64,000 bases of DNA. Origin: Microbacterium sp. RU1D. Its GTDB lineage: Bacteria; Actinomycetota; Actinomycetes; Actinomycetales; Microbacteriaceae. Shown in pieces: positions 36,363-45,758 of this stretch. Both the position numbers and the translations under genes were made by a program. The notes beneath the pieces were generated by a model, which saw nothing but the letters and a program-made list of their open reading frames with translations, searched no databases and was not told where the DNA came from. How positions within the stretch are numbered: the stretch's first letter is position 1; the number at the start of each line of letters is the position of its first letter. Location of the stretch: the NCBI RefSeq assembly GCF_900156435.1, contig NZ_FTPQ01000001.1:744001-808000 (forward strand), in the 5' to 3' direction.

Positions 36363-37880
36363 ATGTCGATCATCGATGATCCCTCTGCACCGACCGCGCG
36401 CCTGCGTCGCGACTCCTCGGTCGCCCTCCCCCCGGTCCCGGGCGCCGCGGGCATCCTGCACCTCGGTCTCGGCAGCTTCCACCGCGCGCACCAGGCGGTG
36501 TACACGGCGGCCGCGCTGCGTGCCGACGGCGGGGAGTGGGGGATCATCGGCGTGGCATCCCGCTCGCGTCGTGTCGTCGACGCGCTGCACGCGCAGGACC
36601 ACCTCTACGCCGTCGCCACGGTCTCGCCCGACGGCACGACGCTCGCCATCCCCGGCGTCCACACCGACTCGTACGTCGCCGCCGACGACCCGGCCCGCGT
36701 CGTCGCCGACCTCGCCGATCCCGGGATCCGCGTCGTGACCCTCACGGTGACGGAGAACGGGTACAGCTTCTCGTCGGCGTCGCAGCACCTCGACGTGACC
36801 GATCCGCGCGTGCGGGCCGACCTGCGCGGCGGCGCGCCGACCTCGACCATCGGCCAGCTCGCTCGGGGCCTGCAGGCGCGCGCCGCTGCCGGCGGCGCTC
36901 CCGTCTCGATCCTGAGCTGCGACAACCTGCTTTCGAACGGATCGCACACCGAGAAGCTCGTCCGCGAGTTCCTCCAGGAGCTTCCGGATGCCGAGGGTGC
37001 CGACGTCCTGTCCTACCTCGACCGCGCCGTGACCTTCCCCTCGAGCATGGTCGACCGCATCGTCCCCTCGACCACCCCCGAACTGGCGGATCGTGTGGCC
37101 GGGCTCCTCGGCGTGCGCGACGACGTCCCCGTGCCGGCCGAGCCCTTCACGATGTGGGCCATCGAGGACCGCTTCGCCGGCGGCCGCCCCGCGTGGGAGG
37201 CCGGGGGTGCGGTGTTCACCGACGAGGTCGGCGCGTACGAGCAACTCAAGGTGCGCCTGCTCAACGGCACGCACTCCCTCATCGCCTACCTCGGCGCTCT
37301 GCGGGGTGTCCCGACGATCCCGGATGCCATCGCCCTGGCCGACGTCGAAGCCGCGGCGGCGGCCGTCCTGCGCGGCGAATACGAGCCCTCGGTCACCGCT
37401 CCCGTCGGTGTCGACATCGAGCAGTACGAGCGGGAGCTCTTCGCCCGGTGGGGCAACAGCGCGCTGGGGCACCGCACGAGCCAGGTGGGGTCCGACGGAT
37501 CGGTCAAACTCGGCCAGCGCATCCCGGGCCCGATCGCCCACGCTCTCGACCGCGGCGAATTCCCGCACCTCATCGCGCTGACCGTGGCCGCCTACCTCGC
37601 CTGCATCGCTCCGCCGGCCGGGTTCGACCCCGGGCCGCACGCCGGAGCGATGACCGACCCCGCGAGAGAGCGGCTGACGGCGGTTCCGACGCGCGGCGGG
37701 CGGGACCTCGCGCACCGCGCCGTCGTCGACCTGCGGCTGTTCGGGGACGAGGTCGCTCACCGCACCGCATTCGTCGAGCGGGTCGGCGACCTCGTCGACA
37801 CCATCGTGCAGCGCGGTGTCGAGAGCGCGATCTCCGACAGCCTCGCGGCGGCCGGCAGCCTGGCGCATCCCTCGACGTGA
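36363..37880 (+). CDS. uxuB: Mannitol dehydrogenase family oxidoreductase, D-mannonate oxidoreductase-like
   Basis: Polyol/aldonate-specific long-chain dehydrogenase (505 aa) that probably interconverts D-fructuronate and D-mannonate with NAD(H). The N-terminal domain has GILHLGLGSFHRAHQAVY (nucleotide loop) and TVTENGY. The C-terminal domain carries the catalytic pattern K-x4-N-x2-H in KVRLLNGTHSLIAYLG (about residue 300). It opens an operon with an IdnD-like dehydrogenase, a transporter, a mannonate-dehydratase-like enolase, KDPG aldolase and a KDG-kinase-like protein. That set favours fructuronate reductase over mannitol dehydrogenase. The gene symbol is by pathway inference. Confidence 0.85.
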   Translation: MSIIDDPSAPTARLRRDSSVALPPVPGAAGILHLGLGSFHRAHQAVYTAAALRADGGEWGIIGVASRSRRVVDALHAQDHLYAVATVSPDGTTLAIPGVHTDSYVAADDPARVVADLADPGIRVVTLTVTENGYSFSSASQHLDVTDPRVRADLRGGAPTSTIGQLARGLQARAAAGGAPVSILSCDNLLSNGSHTEKLVREFLQELPDAEGADVLSYLDRAVTFPSSMVDRIVPSTTPELADRVAGLLGVRDDVPVPAEPFTMWAIEDRFAGGRPAWEAGGAVFTDEVGAYEQLKVRLLNGTHSLIAYLGALRGVPTIPDAIALADVEAAAAAVLRGEYEPSVTAPVGVDIEQYERELFARWGNSALGHRTSQVGSDGSVKLGQRIPGPIAHALDRGEFPHLIALTVAAYLACIAPPAGFDPGPHAGAMTDPARERLTAVPTRGGRDLAHRAVVDLRLFGDEVAHRTAFVERVGDLVDTIVQRGVESAISDSLAAAGSLAHPST

Positions 37881-37962
37881 GCCCCATCCCCCGGCCCACA
37901 TGGCGTTCACGGAGCGCCCCACCCGGCGCTCCCGAAGCGCAAGACGACAGGAAAGAGACGCG

Positions 37963-38967
37963 ATGAAACTCCTCGCGATCCACGGCGCGGAAGACATCCG
38001 CTGGGAAGACCGCCCGACGCCCCAGCCGGGCGAGGGCGAGGTACGCCTGCGCGTGCGCTACGTCGGCATCTGCGGGTCGGACCTGCACTACTTCTTCCAC
38101 GGGAAGAACGGTGAGTACGCCGTGCGCGAGCCCCTGACGCCGGGACATGAGCTCGCCGCCGAGGTCGACCTCGACCCCTCGGGCCGCCTGGCGCCGGGGA
38201 CCCCGGTCACCGTGCACCCCGCACGGTTCGGGCCGGAGGTCGCCGGCCTCGAGGACCGCCCGCACCTGCGCGCGGGAGGCGACTACCTCGGCAGCGCGGC
38301 CGGCTTCCCGCACCGCCAGGGCGGGGCGGCCGAGCTGCTCATCGTCGAGGAGCACATGATCCGCGTGCTCCCCGAGGGGCTCTCGCTCGAACGAGCGGCG
38401 CTCGCCGAGCCCCTCGCCGTCGCGATCCACGCCGCGGGCCTCGCGGGCGACCTGACCGGGAAGCGCGCCCTCGTCATCGGCGCCGGCCCCATCGGTCTGC
38501 TCGTCGTCGCCGCGGCCGTGCACGCGGGTGCCGCCGTCGTGGGCGCCAGCGACGTCCGGCCCGAGCCCCTCGATCGGGCGCGCGCGCTGGGGGCGACCGA
38601 GACGTTCCTCGTGGGCACCGACGCGATCGACCCGGCGTCGTTCGACGTCGTCTTCGAGTGCTCGGGAGTCGGCGTCGCGCTGACCCAGGCTGTCCGCGCG
38701 GCCCGCCGTGCCGGCACGGTCGTGCAGGTCGGCATGCTCCCCGACGCGGAGATCGGCGTGAACCTCGCCCCGATGCTGGCCAAGGAGCTGACGCTGCGCG
38801 GCGCCTTCCGCTTCTCGACCGAGATCGACGACGCGATCGCCCTGCTCGTCTCCACCGACGCCCTCGACACGGTCGTCTCGCATGTCATCCCGGCCGCTGA
38901 CGCGGTGACCGCTTTCGCCACCGCGCGCGACTCCTCGGCATCCGCCAAGGTCCTGCTTTCCCTCTGA
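37963..38967 (+). CDS. Zinc-type alcohol dehydrogenase (MDR), L-idonate/L-gulonate 5-dehydrogenase-like
   Basis: Medium-chain dehydrogenase (334 aa) most like L-idonate 5-dehydrogenase. The catalytic zinc ligands appear in GICGSDLHYFFHG and GHELAAEV, with AEPLAVAIHA further on. The Rossmann loop is VIGAGPIGLLVVAA. The four cysteines of the structural-zinc lobe found in IdnD are all absent; the segment reads HPARFGPEVAGLEDRPHL. ATG at 37963 follows GGAAAGAG. Neighbours suggest it oxidises L-gulonate (to fructuronate) or L-idonate (to 5-ketogluconate), feeding UxuB. Confidence 0.83.
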   Translation: MKLLAIHGAEDIRWEDRPTPQPGEGEVRLRVRYVGICGSDLHYFFHGKNGEYAVREPLTPGHELAAEVDLDPSGRLAPGTPVTVHPARFGPEVAGLEDRPHLRAGGDYLGSAAGFPHRQGGAAELLIVEEHMIRVLPEGLSLERAALAEPLAVAIHAAGLAGDLTGKRALVIGAGPIGLLVVAAAVHAGAAVVGASDVRPEPLDRARALGATETFLVGTDAIDPASFDVVFECSGVGVALTQAVRAARRAGTVVQVGMLPDAEIGVNLAPMLAKELTLRGAFRFSTEIDDAIALLVSTDALDTVVSHVIPAADAVTAFATARDSSASAKVLLSL

Positions 38968-39010
38968 TCCGCTTCACCGAACATCATCATCACTACGAAG
39001 GAGTAATCCG

Positions 39011-40411
39011 ATGAGCAGCTCTTCCGCCCCCGGCGTCGACGCGTCGTCGCCGACGCCCGTCGCCAAGCGATCCGTCGGCGACCTCGCCCGCGCGGCCGTC
39101 TCGGGCTGGCTCGGCACCGCACTGGAGTTCATGGACTTCCAGCTCTACTCGCTCGCCGCCGCCCTCGTCTTCAGCCAGATCTTCTTCGCCGGCGGTGACG
39201 CCGCGATGGCGGTCGTCCTGGCCATGGCGACCTACGGCGTGGGCTACGTGGCCCGTCCTGTCGGCGCGTTCTTCTTCGCCCGCATCGGCGACAGGATCGG
39301 CCGCAAGCAGGTGCTGTTCTACACGATCCTGCTCATGGGAGCGGCGACGACCCTCATCGGGGTCCTGCCCACGTACGAGCAGGTCGGCATCCTCGCCCCG
39401 ATCCTCCTCGTCATCCTCCGCCTGGCCCAGGGTTTCGGCGCCGGCGCCGAGATCTCGGGCGCGGGCGTGATGCTCGCCGAGTACGCCCCCGACAACCGTC
39501 GTGGTGTCGTCGCCTCGCTCGTCGCGCTCGGCACGAACTGCGGCACGCTCTTCGCCTCCGGCATCTGGGCGATCCTGCTCGCCGTGATGATGGAGAGCGA
39601 CGTCATCGCGTGGGGCTGGCGCATCCCCTTCATCGGCAGCGCCGTCATCATGCTGTTCGCCCTGTGGGTGCGCTTCAACCTCAAGGAAAGCCCGGTCTTC
39701 GAGGAGCGCACCGACGTCGTCGACGGCAAGGCGCTCTCGCGCGCCGAGCTGCAGAAGGTCGCCACCGAGACCAACGACATCCGCACGCTCGAGTCGCTGC
39801 AGAAGAAGCCGCTCAAGGCCGTGCTCGTGTCGTTCTTCCTGCGCTTCGGCCAGGCCGGCAACTCCGGCATCGTGCAGACCTACCTGATCTCGTTCATCAC
39901 GATCACCCTCGCCGTCTCGAAGGAGGTCGGCCCCGAGATCGTCATCGTCTCGTCGCTGATCGGCTTCATCACCATCCCCGTGGTGGGCTTCCTCGGCGAC
40001 AAGTTCGGCCGCCGTCGGATGTACATCGTGATGTCCGCGCTGTCGCTCCTGCTGATCGTCCCGACCCTGCTGCTGATCAACTCCCGCGACGTCGCCTGGA
40101 TCTTCGTCGGCTACGCGCTGATCCACAACATCTCGGTGCTGGGTTTGGCATCCATGGAGAACATCTCCATCCCCGAGATCTTCGGCGCCCGCAACCGCTA
40201 CACCCTGACGGCTGTGGTCCGCGAGATCGCCGCCATCGTCGCCACCGGCATCGGCCCGGTCGTCGCCGCCGCGTGGGTGGCCGCCGCGACCGGCAGCATC
40301 GTCCCGATCATGGTGCTCATGGGCGTCTTCACCGCCTCGGCGCTGGTCGCCGCGATCGTCGCCCCCGAGTGGACCGGTCGCGACCTGCGGGATCCCCGTC
40401 CCGCGATGTGA
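39011..40411 (+). CDS. MFS transporter, metabolite:H+ symporter (MHS) family
   Basis: Twelve-helix proton symporter (466 aa) of the MHS family, which imports organic acids, alpha-ketoglutarate, shikimate and similar compounds. Family traits: GTALEFMDFQLYSLAAALVF at helix 1, the loop GDRIGRKQVLFYT, a long central loop around residues 230-265, and GDKFGRRRMYIVMS in the second half. ATG follows AAGGAG at spacing 7. Its position inside the sugar-acid operon makes it the likely uptake system for the operon substrate. Confidence 0.88.
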   Translation: MSSSSAPGVDASSPTPVAKRSVGDLARAAVSGWLGTALEFMDFQLYSLAAALVFSQIFFAGGDAAMAVVLAMATYGVGYVARPVGAFFFARIGDRIGRKQVLFYTILLMGAATTLIGVLPTYEQVGILAPILLVILRLAQGFGAGAEISGAGVMLAEYAPDNRRGVVASLVALGTNCGTLFASGIWAILLAVMMESDVIAWGWRIPFIGSAVIMLFALWVRFNLKESPVFEERTDVVDGKALSRAELQKVATETNDIRTLESLQKKPLKAVLVSFFLRFGQAGNSGIVQTYLISFITITLAVSKEVGPEIVIVSSLIGFITIPVVGFLGDKFGRRRMYIVMSALSLLLIVPTLLLINSRDVAWIFVGYALIHNISVLGLASMENISIPEIFGARNRYTLTAVVREIAAIVATGIGPVVAAAWVAAATGSIVPIMVLMGVFTASALVAAIVAPEWTGRDLRDPRPAM

Positions 40412-40440
40412 ACGGCGGGGCCCGACGCCCCGCGTCCCGG

Positions 40441-40464
40441 GCGGGCTCGTGACGGCGAGCCCGC
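40441..40464 (+). terminator. Hairpin between transporter and dehydratase genes
   Basis: GCGGGCTCG (40441-40449) pairs perfectly with CGAGCCCGC (40456-40464) around a 6-base loop, 40 nt before the dehydratase start. It may tune expression inside the operon or protect an mRNA end rather than stop transcription fully. Confidence 0.6.
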
Positions 40465-40503
40465 TCGGTATCCCTCTTCCCTCCTCCTCGAGAAAGTCCC
40501 CGC

Positions 40504-41730
40504 ATGAGCATCGAATCCGTCGACGTCATCGTCACCAGCCCCGGCCGCAACTTCGTCACCCTCAAGGTCACCACCGGCGACGGCGTCGTCGGATGGGGGG
40601 ATGCCACCCTCAACGGGCGCGAGCTGTCGGTCGCGTCGTACCTCTCCGACCACCTCGCGTCGATGCTCGTCGGCCGCGACGAGGACCGCATCGAAGACAC
40701 CTGGCAGTACCTTTACCGCGGCGCGTACTGGCGTCGCGGACCTGTCACCATGGCCGCGATCGCCGCCGTCGACATGGCCCTGTGGGACATCAAGGCCAAG
40801 AAGGCCGGGATGCCGCTGTACCAGCTGCTCGGCGGGGCGAGCCGCGACGGCGTGCGGGTCTACGCGCACGCCTCGGGCACCGACTACGCCGCACTGTCGA
40901 ACGCGATCACCGGATACCGCGAGCTCGGCTTCACCGCCGTGCGCGTGCAGACGGGCGTCCCCGGCCTCGGGCAGATCTACGGCGTCTCGGCCGCGGGCCC
41001 CGGCGTGCGCTACGACTACGAACCGGCCAAGCGCTCCGGCGATCGCCCCGCTGAGGAGACCTGGGACACCCGCCAGTACCTCACCCACATGCCCGGCGTC
41101 TTCGCGCAGATCCGCGAGGAATTCGGCACCGATCTGCGGATCCTTCACGACGGCCACCACCGGATGACGCCGATCGAGGCCGCGCGCTTCGCTAAGGACG
41201 TCGAGCCCTACGACCTGTTCTGGCTCGAGGACGCCACCCCCGGCGAGGACCAGACGGCGCTGCGCCTGATCCGCCAGCACTCTACGACCCCGCTCGCCAT
41301 CGGCGAGGTCTTCAACACCGTGTTCGACTACCAGACGCTCATCACCGAGCGCCTCATCGACTACGTGCGCTCGGCCGTCACGCACACGGGCGGGATCACG
41401 GCGATGAAGAAACTCCTCGACTTCGCGGCGATCTACGGCATCCGCTCCGGCATCCACGGTCCGACCGACATCTCACCCGTCGGGATGGCGGCGGCCCTGC
41501 ACCTGGATCTCGCGGTCCACAACTTCGGCATCCAGGAGTACATGCCGCACAACGAGCAGACGCTCGAGGTGTTCCGGACGAGCTTCACGTTCGACCAGGG
41601 CTTCCTGCACCCGGGCGATCAGCCCGGTCTCGGCGTCGAGCTCGACGAAGAGGCCGCCGGCGCGTTCGAGTACACGAAGGCGTATCTGCCGGTGAACCGC
41701 CTGCTGGATGGGACCGTCCATGACTGGTGA
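40504..41730 (+). CDS. manD: D-mannonate dehydratase-like enolase-superfamily enzyme (ManD/RspA)
   Basis: Enolase-superfamily dehydratase (408 aa) of the D-mannonate dehydratase subgroup, converting D-mannonate to 2-keto-3-deoxy-D-gluconate. Landmarks: [30 protein letters not shown], metal-ligand segments [15 protein letters not shown] and [18 protein letters not shown], and the tail [21 protein letters not shown] with [11 protein letters not shown]. Subgroup members range from efficient mannonate dehydratases to poor mannonate/gluconate dehydratases whose genes sit in L-gulonate or L-idonate pathways, so activity level is uncertain. Its stop overlaps the aldolase gene. Confidence 0.88.
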   Translation: MSIESVDVIVTSPGRNFVTLKVTTGDGVVGWGDATLNGRELSVASYLSDHLASMLVGRDEDRIEDTWQYLYRGAYWRRGPVTMAAIAAVDMALWDIKAKKAGMPLYQLLGGASRDGVRVYAHASGTDYAALSNAITGYRELGFTAVRVQTGVPGLGQIYGVSAAGPGVRYDYEPAKRSGDRPAEETWDTRQYLTHMPGVFAQIREEFGTDLRILHDGHHRMTPIEAARFAKDVEPYDLFWLEDATPGEDQTALRLIRQHSTTPLAIGEVFNTVFDYQTLITERLIDYVRSAVTHTGGITAMKKLLDFAAIYGIRSGIHGPTDISPVGMAAALHLDLAVHNFGIQEYMPHNEQTLEVFRTSFTFDQGFLHPGDQPGLGVELDEEAAGAFEYTKAYLPVNRLLDGTVHDW

Positions 41731-42343
41731 GCTCCCCGCCCGCACTCTCGCCTCGAAGCTCGTCGTCGTCGCCCGGGCGTCTGCCGCGTCGGATTACGCG
41801 CCGGTCCTCGCGGCCCTCTCCGACGGGGGCGTGCGGAGCGTCGAGCTGACGCTGACGACGCCGGGCACCTTCGACGCCTTCGCCGTGCTGCGATCGTCGT
41901 TCGACGGCGACCTCGGCATCGGCACGGTCACGAACCTCGCCCAGCTCGAGCGGGCGATCGAGGTCGGCGCCGACTACGTCGTGACGCCGATCACCTCGAC
42001 GGCACTCGTCGAGCGGGCGGTGGATGCCGGGATGCCGATCGTGCCGGGCGGCCTCACCCCGACCGAGCTGTTCGCCTCGTGGTCGGCGGGCGCCTCCGCG
42101 GTGAAGGTCTTCCCGGCCGGACAGGTGGGCCCCGGGTACCTGAAAGACCTACGTGGCCCGTTCCCCGACATCGCCGTCGTCCCCTCCGGGGGAGTGGATG
42201 CCGACTCCGCGGCCGCGTGGCTGGCCGCGGGGGCCGTGGCGGTCAGCGTCGGCGGCCCGCTGCTCGGCGACGCGTTCCGTGGTGGCGACCTCGGAGCGCT
42301 GCGCGAGCGCGCGGAACGGTTCGTGGAGGTGTGCGCGTCGTGA
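41720..42343 (+). CDS. eda: 2-keto-3-deoxy-6-phosphogluconate aldolase
   Basis: Class I aldolase (207 aa) splitting KDPG to pyruvate and glyceraldehyde 3-phosphate. The catalytic Glu lies in [11 protein letters not shown] and the Schiff-base Lys in [36 protein letters not shown] and [20 protein letters not shown] fit the TIM barrel. ATG at 41720, inside the end of the dehydratase gene, follows GGATGGGA. It overlaps the kinase start by 4 bases. It completes the KDG route in this operon. Confidence 0.92.
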   Translation: MTGELPARTLASKLVVVARASAASDYAPVLAALSDGGVRSVELTLTTPGTFDAFAVLRSSFDGDLGIGTVTNLAQLERAIEVGADYVVTPITSTALVERAVDAGMPIVPGGLTPTELFASWSAGASAVKVFPAGQVGPGYLKDLRGPFPDIAVVPSGGVDADSAAAWLAAGAVAVSVGGPLLGDAFRGGDLGALRERAERFVEVCAS

Positions 42344-43272
42344 CGCGCGTGGTCACCCTCGGCGAGACCATGGCGCTCGCCCGCACCACCGAGATCGGGT
42401 CGCTCCGCCACGCGTCGGGGCTCGCGCTGGGCATCGGTGGGGCGGAGAGCAACGTCGCCGTGGGATTGCAGCGTCTCGGCATCGAGACGTCGTGGCTCGG
42501 CCGCGTCGGCGACGACCCCCTCGGGGAGCGCATCGTGCGCGAGCTGCGCGGCGAAGGCCTGGACGTGCGGGCCGTCTTCGACACCGCCGCCGCCACGGGC
42601 CTGATGATCAAGGAGCGTCCGTCCGCGGCATCCACCGCGGTCCACTACTACCGCCGTGGCTCGGCGGGATCCCGGTTGAGCGCCGCGGACGTGCCGGACG
42701 GCTGGATCGAGGAGGCCGCGCTGCTGCACGTCACGGGCATCACGCCCCTGCTGTCCGACACCGCCCGCTCCGCCGTGCTCGCGGTCGTTGAGAGGGCGCG
42801 CGCCGCCGGTGTGCCGGTGAGCTTCGACATCAACTACCGCTCGGCCCTGGCCGCCCCCGAGGTCGCGGGGCCGGTGCTGCGCGAGATCGCGGAGCGCGCG
42901 ACCCTCGTGTTCGGCGGTATCGAGGAGCTCGACCTGCTGGGTCCTGATGCCACGACCTCACTCCTCGCGGCGGGAGCCGCGCAGGTGATCGTCAAACGCG
43001 GACCGGAAGGCGCCGCCGTCTTCACCCTCGACGACACGACCGAGGCGCTCGGCTTCGCGATCGAGCCGCTCGACACGGTCGGGGCGGGGGACGCCTTCGT
43101 GGCCGGCTATCTCAGCGCCTGGCTCGAGGGCCTGCCCACCGGGGACGCGCTGGTGCGCGGCAACGCCTGCGGCGCGATGGCCTGCCTCGTTCCCGGTGAC
43201 TGGGAGGCGGCCCCGACGCGCCGCGATCTCGAGCGTTTCCTCGCCGGCGGTGGGGACCCGGTGCGGCGCTGA
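42340..43272 (+). CDS. kdgK: 2-keto-3-deoxygluconate kinase (PfkB family)
   Basis: Ribokinase/PfkB-type sugar kinase (310 aa) that phosphorylates KDG to KDPG. It has the N-terminal [15 protein letters not shown] motif and the C-terminal active-site motif [20 protein letters not shown] with the catalytic Asp. FDINYRSAL matches the KdgK subgroup. The GTG overlaps the aldolase stop. It is the last gene of the sugar-acid operon; a 14-bp palindrome (43291-43304) lies between it and convergent purD. Confidence 0.9.
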   Translation: MTRVVTLGETMALARTTEIGSLRHASGLALGIGGAESNVAVGLQRLGIETSWLGRVGDDPLGERIVRELRGEGLDVRAVFDTAAATGLMIKERPSAASTAVHYYRRGSAGSRLSAADVPDGWIEEAALLHVTGITPLLSDTARSAVLAVVERARAAGVPVSFDINYRSALAAPEVAGPVLREIAERATLVFGGIEELDLLGPDATTSLLAAGAAQVIVKRGPEGAAVFTLDDTTEALGFAIEPLDTVGAGDAFVAGYLSAWLEGLPTGDALVRGNACGAMACLVPGDWEAAPTRRDLERFLAGGGDPVRR

Positions 43273-43333
43273 TGCCCCGCGGCGCCGCGAGGCGCGATCG
43301 CGCCGACGAAGGCTCGCGTCTCCGCGATCGCCG

Positions 43334-44605
43334 TCAGTCCTGCGCGACCTTCGCCGCGATGTCGGTGCGGAACTGCCCGCCCTCGAGGCCGATGCGCTCG
43401 AGCCCCGCGTAGGCGGCCTCGCGCGCCTCGGCGAAGGTCGTGCCCGTCGCGACGACGCTCAGCACGCGTCCGCCGGTCGCGACGAGCTCGCCGCCGCGCT
43501 GAGCGGTGGCCGCGTGCGCGACGTGCACGCCATCGACCTCCTCGGCCTCGTCGACACCGGTCAGCACGCGACCGGTGAGCGGCGCCTCGGGGTAGCCCTC
43601 GCTCGCGAGCACGACGGTGACGGCGGTGGCCTCGGCGAAGGCCGGGCGGGGCTCGTCCTCGAGCGTGCCGGATGCCGCGGCCAGCAGCAGCCGCGACAGC
43701 GGGTCGACCAGGCGCGGCAGCACGACCTGCGTCTCGGGGTCGCCGAAGCGGGCGTTGAATTCGATGACCTTCACGCCCTGCTCGGTGAGGATCAGCCCGG
43801 CGTAGAGCAGTCCGATGAACGGGGTGCCCTCGGCATCCATCTGTCGGATCACGGGCTCGGCGATCACGCGCCTGACGTGGTCGACGAACGTGTCCTCGTC
43901 GCCGAAGCGCTCCGAGAGCCACGGCAGCGGCGAGTACGCGCCCATGCCGCCGGTGTTGGGGCCCTCGTCGCCGTCGCGGAGGCGCTTGAAGTCCTGCGCG
44001 GGGCTGAGGGGGGCGACGTGGTCGCCGTCGCTGAGGAAGAAGAGCGAGACCTCGGGCCCGGAGAGGAACTCCTCGATGAGCACGGCGCCGGTCGGCAGGT
44101 AGGTCTCGGCGTGGACGATCGCGGCCGCGCGGTCGCTCGTCACGATGACGCCCTTGCCCGCGGCGAGGCCATCGGCCTTGACCACGTACGGCGCACCGTA
44201 CTCGTCGAGGGCGGCCTCGACGGAGGCGAGGTCGTGCGCGCGCGCCGAGCGTCCGGTGGGCACGCCCGCGGCATCCATGATCCGCTTGGCGTAGGTCTTG
44301 GAGCCCTCGAGCTGAGCCGCCGCCTTGCCCGGGCCGAACACCGGGATGCCGTGCGCACGCAGCGGGTCGGCGACGCCAGCGACGAGCGGAGCCTCGGGAC
44401 CGACGACGACGAGGTCGATTGCCTCGTTCTTCGCGAAGGTCAGCACGGCGGTGGGGTCGAGGGGGTCGAGGTCGACCAGGTGCGCCTCGCGCGCGATGCC
44501 GGCGTTGCCCGGTGCGGCGAAGATCGCGTGCGAGGCCTCTTCCGAGCGCAGCGCGAGGATGATGGCGTGCTCGCGCGCGCCCGAACCGAGGACCAGGATT
44601 CTCAC
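43334..44605 (-). CDS. purD: Phosphoribosylamine-glycine ligase
   Basis: GAR synthetase (423 aa), step 2 of purine synthesis. The N-domain begins [18 protein letters not shown]. The ATP-grasp region contains [35 protein letters not shown] and [14 protein letters not shown]. Length is standard. GTG at 44605 follows TAGGCT (44617-44612) by 6 nt, so the mRNA is predicted leaderless. It faces the sugar-acid operon and is divergent from the SCP-like gene. Confidence 0.96.
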   Translation of the reverse strand: MRILVLGSGAREHAIILALRSEEASHAIFAAPGNAGIAREAHLVDLDPLDPTAVLTFAKNEAIDLVVVGPEAPLVAGVADPLRAHGIPVFGPGKAAAQLEGSKTYAKRIMDAAGVPTGRSARAHDLASVEAALDEYGAPYVVKADGLAAGKGVIVTSDRAAAIVHAETYLPTGAVLIEEFLSGPEVSLFFLSDGDHVAPLSPAQDFKRLRDGDEGPNTGGMGAYSPLPWLSERFGDEDTFVDHVRRVIAEPVIRQMDAEGTPFIGLLYAGLILTEQGVKVIEFNARFGDPETQVVLPRLVDPLSRLLLAAASGTLEDEPRPAFAEATAVTVVLASEGYPEAPLTGRVLTGVDEAEEVDGVHVAHAATAQRGGELVATGGRVLSVVATGTTFAEAREAAYAGLERIGLEGGQFRTDIAAKVAQD

Positions 44606-44812
44606 GCGGCCAGCCTACCGAGCGAGGGGCACCGGCTCCGGCGTGCGGGGTCGCGGGGCGCCGCGCGGGAGGTTGGCCCAGGCTCCGTGCCTCAGCCGGG
44701 TGGCGAGGGTGCGCGGATCGCCGAGGTTGTGCGAAGGAGCCTCTCGGCACCGCCGCGCCCTGATCGCCGTCTCGCCGCCCCCCCGGCACCGCCCCCGAGT
44801 ACCGTGGATGCC

Positions 44813-45169
44813 ATGCCCCCTCGCCGCATCGAGACCGGAGACGGACGCGCCGCCCTCGCCGCCGTGGCCGCCGGAGACGCGCCGCGTCCGGCGACCGCCA
44901 CCGCGGTGCGCTACCTGCTGCAACTGCTGGCCGAGAAGGCACCGGGCAACTCCGTTGAGATGCGCGTGCCGCCCTTCGGCGCGGTGCAGGTGATCGAGGG
45001 CCCGCGGCACACGCGCGGGACCCCGCCCAACGTCGTCGAAACCGACGCCGCGACCTGGATCGCCGTCGCCACCGGCGAGGAGCACTGGACGGATGCCGTG
45101 ACCGCGGGCCGCATCGTCGCCTCCGGCGTCCGCGCCGACCTGAGCGCGCTGCTCCCGCTGCGCCCGTAG
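44813..45169 (+). CDS. Bacterial sterol-carrier-protein-like protein
   Basis: Small protein (118 aa) of the bacterial SCP-ortholog group. It shows [34 protein letters not shown] and the end motif [34 protein letters not shown] related gene sits by purF and purM in mycobacteria, and here it lies near purD, purM and purF, a conserved association of unknown meaning. TACCGT (44800-44805) ends 7 nt before the ATG, suggesting a leaderless mRNA; a GTG three codons earlier is less likely. Confidence 0.82.
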   Translation: MPPRRIETGDGRAALAAVAAGDAPRPATATAVRYLLQLLAEKAPGNSVEMRVPPFGAVQVIEGPRHTRGTPPNVVETDAATWIAVATGEEHWTDAVTAGRIVASGVRADLSALLPLRP

Positions 45170-45266
45170 GCCCCGGCCCGGCCCCCGGGCCCCCAGGCCC
45201 CCCGCCCCCCGCCCGCCCGCGCCGCCATCCCGCCCGGCCCCCGCCGCCCCCAACGGACCCGCGATG

Positions 45267-45310
45267 CGCGAGATGACCCGGCTTTCGTGCGAATCGCCGG
45301 TCATCTCGCG
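45267..45310. repeat. REP-like hairpin, GAGATGACCCG family, copy 2
   Basis: CGCGAGATGACCCGGC (45267-45282) pairs with GCCGGTCATCTCGCG (45296-45310) with one bulged C. TTCG and CGAA face each other in the loop, exactly as in the copy at 26803-26846. The 250-bp gap that holds it (45170-45419) otherwise shows only a pyrimidine-rich C-tract and the promoter of the next gene. Confidence 0.75.
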
Positions 45311-45419
45311 AGAAGCCCGTCAGCTCGCGCACGATGCCCCCGACGCGCGGCCGGGAGCGCGGTGCCTCGACGCCGAAGAACCCGACCCGCGCGCGGCGCG
45401 GCGGTGGGACAATATGCGT

Positions 45420-45755
45420 ATGTCCGACCAGCCCGCATACGAACGACCGATGTACGTCCGCGACGACATCGAGACCGTCACGGTGCGCCGCGCTCCCAAG
45501 TACGGCGTCTTCCTGGCTGCGGGTGCCTTCCTCGGCATCCTCGTGGCCCTCATCCTCACGGTCGCCATCGACGGCACCGACGTGAGCCCCTACACGCAGG
45601 TCGTGTACTCCGAGATGCAGGTCTTCGGCTTCACGGCCCTCATCTGCGTCGTGGCGGGCGTGGCTCTCGCCGCGATCGTCGCCCTGGTCTTCGAGCGCGT
45701 CCTCGGCGGGCGCACCCGTCAGGTGACCGTCGACCACGAGCAGTTCGAGGTCTGA
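45420..45755 (+). CDS. Small two-helix membrane protein of unknown function
   Basis: Protein of 111 aa with a polar N-terminus (MSDQPAYERPMYVRDDIETV), two hydrophobic segments (about residues 28-48 and 68-92) separated by a short DGTDVSPYTQVVYSEMQV loop, and a charged tail. GACAAT (45408-45413) ends 6 nt before ATG 45420, favouring this start over the ATG at 45414 and predicting a leaderless mRNA. I do not recognise a named family. It lies between the SCP-like gene and a convergent unknown gene in the purine neighbourhood. Confidence 0.78.
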   Translation: MSDQPAYERPMYVRDDIETVTVRRAPKYGVFLAAGAFLGILVALILTVAIDGTDVSPYTQVVYSEMQVFGFTALICVVAGVALAAIVALVFERVLGGRTRQVTVDHEQFEV

Positions 45756-45758
45756 GCG

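Noticed and set aside
43273..43333. GGCGCGATCGCGCC palindrome (43291-43304) as an operator
   Set aside because: It lies between two convergent gene ends where no promoter is expected; more likely an end-of-transcript element or chance in GC-rich DNA.
45170..45260. C-rich tract resembling a structured RNA or triplex element
   Set aside because: It is a simple low-complexity pyrimidine run with no dyad or conserved motif that I can see.
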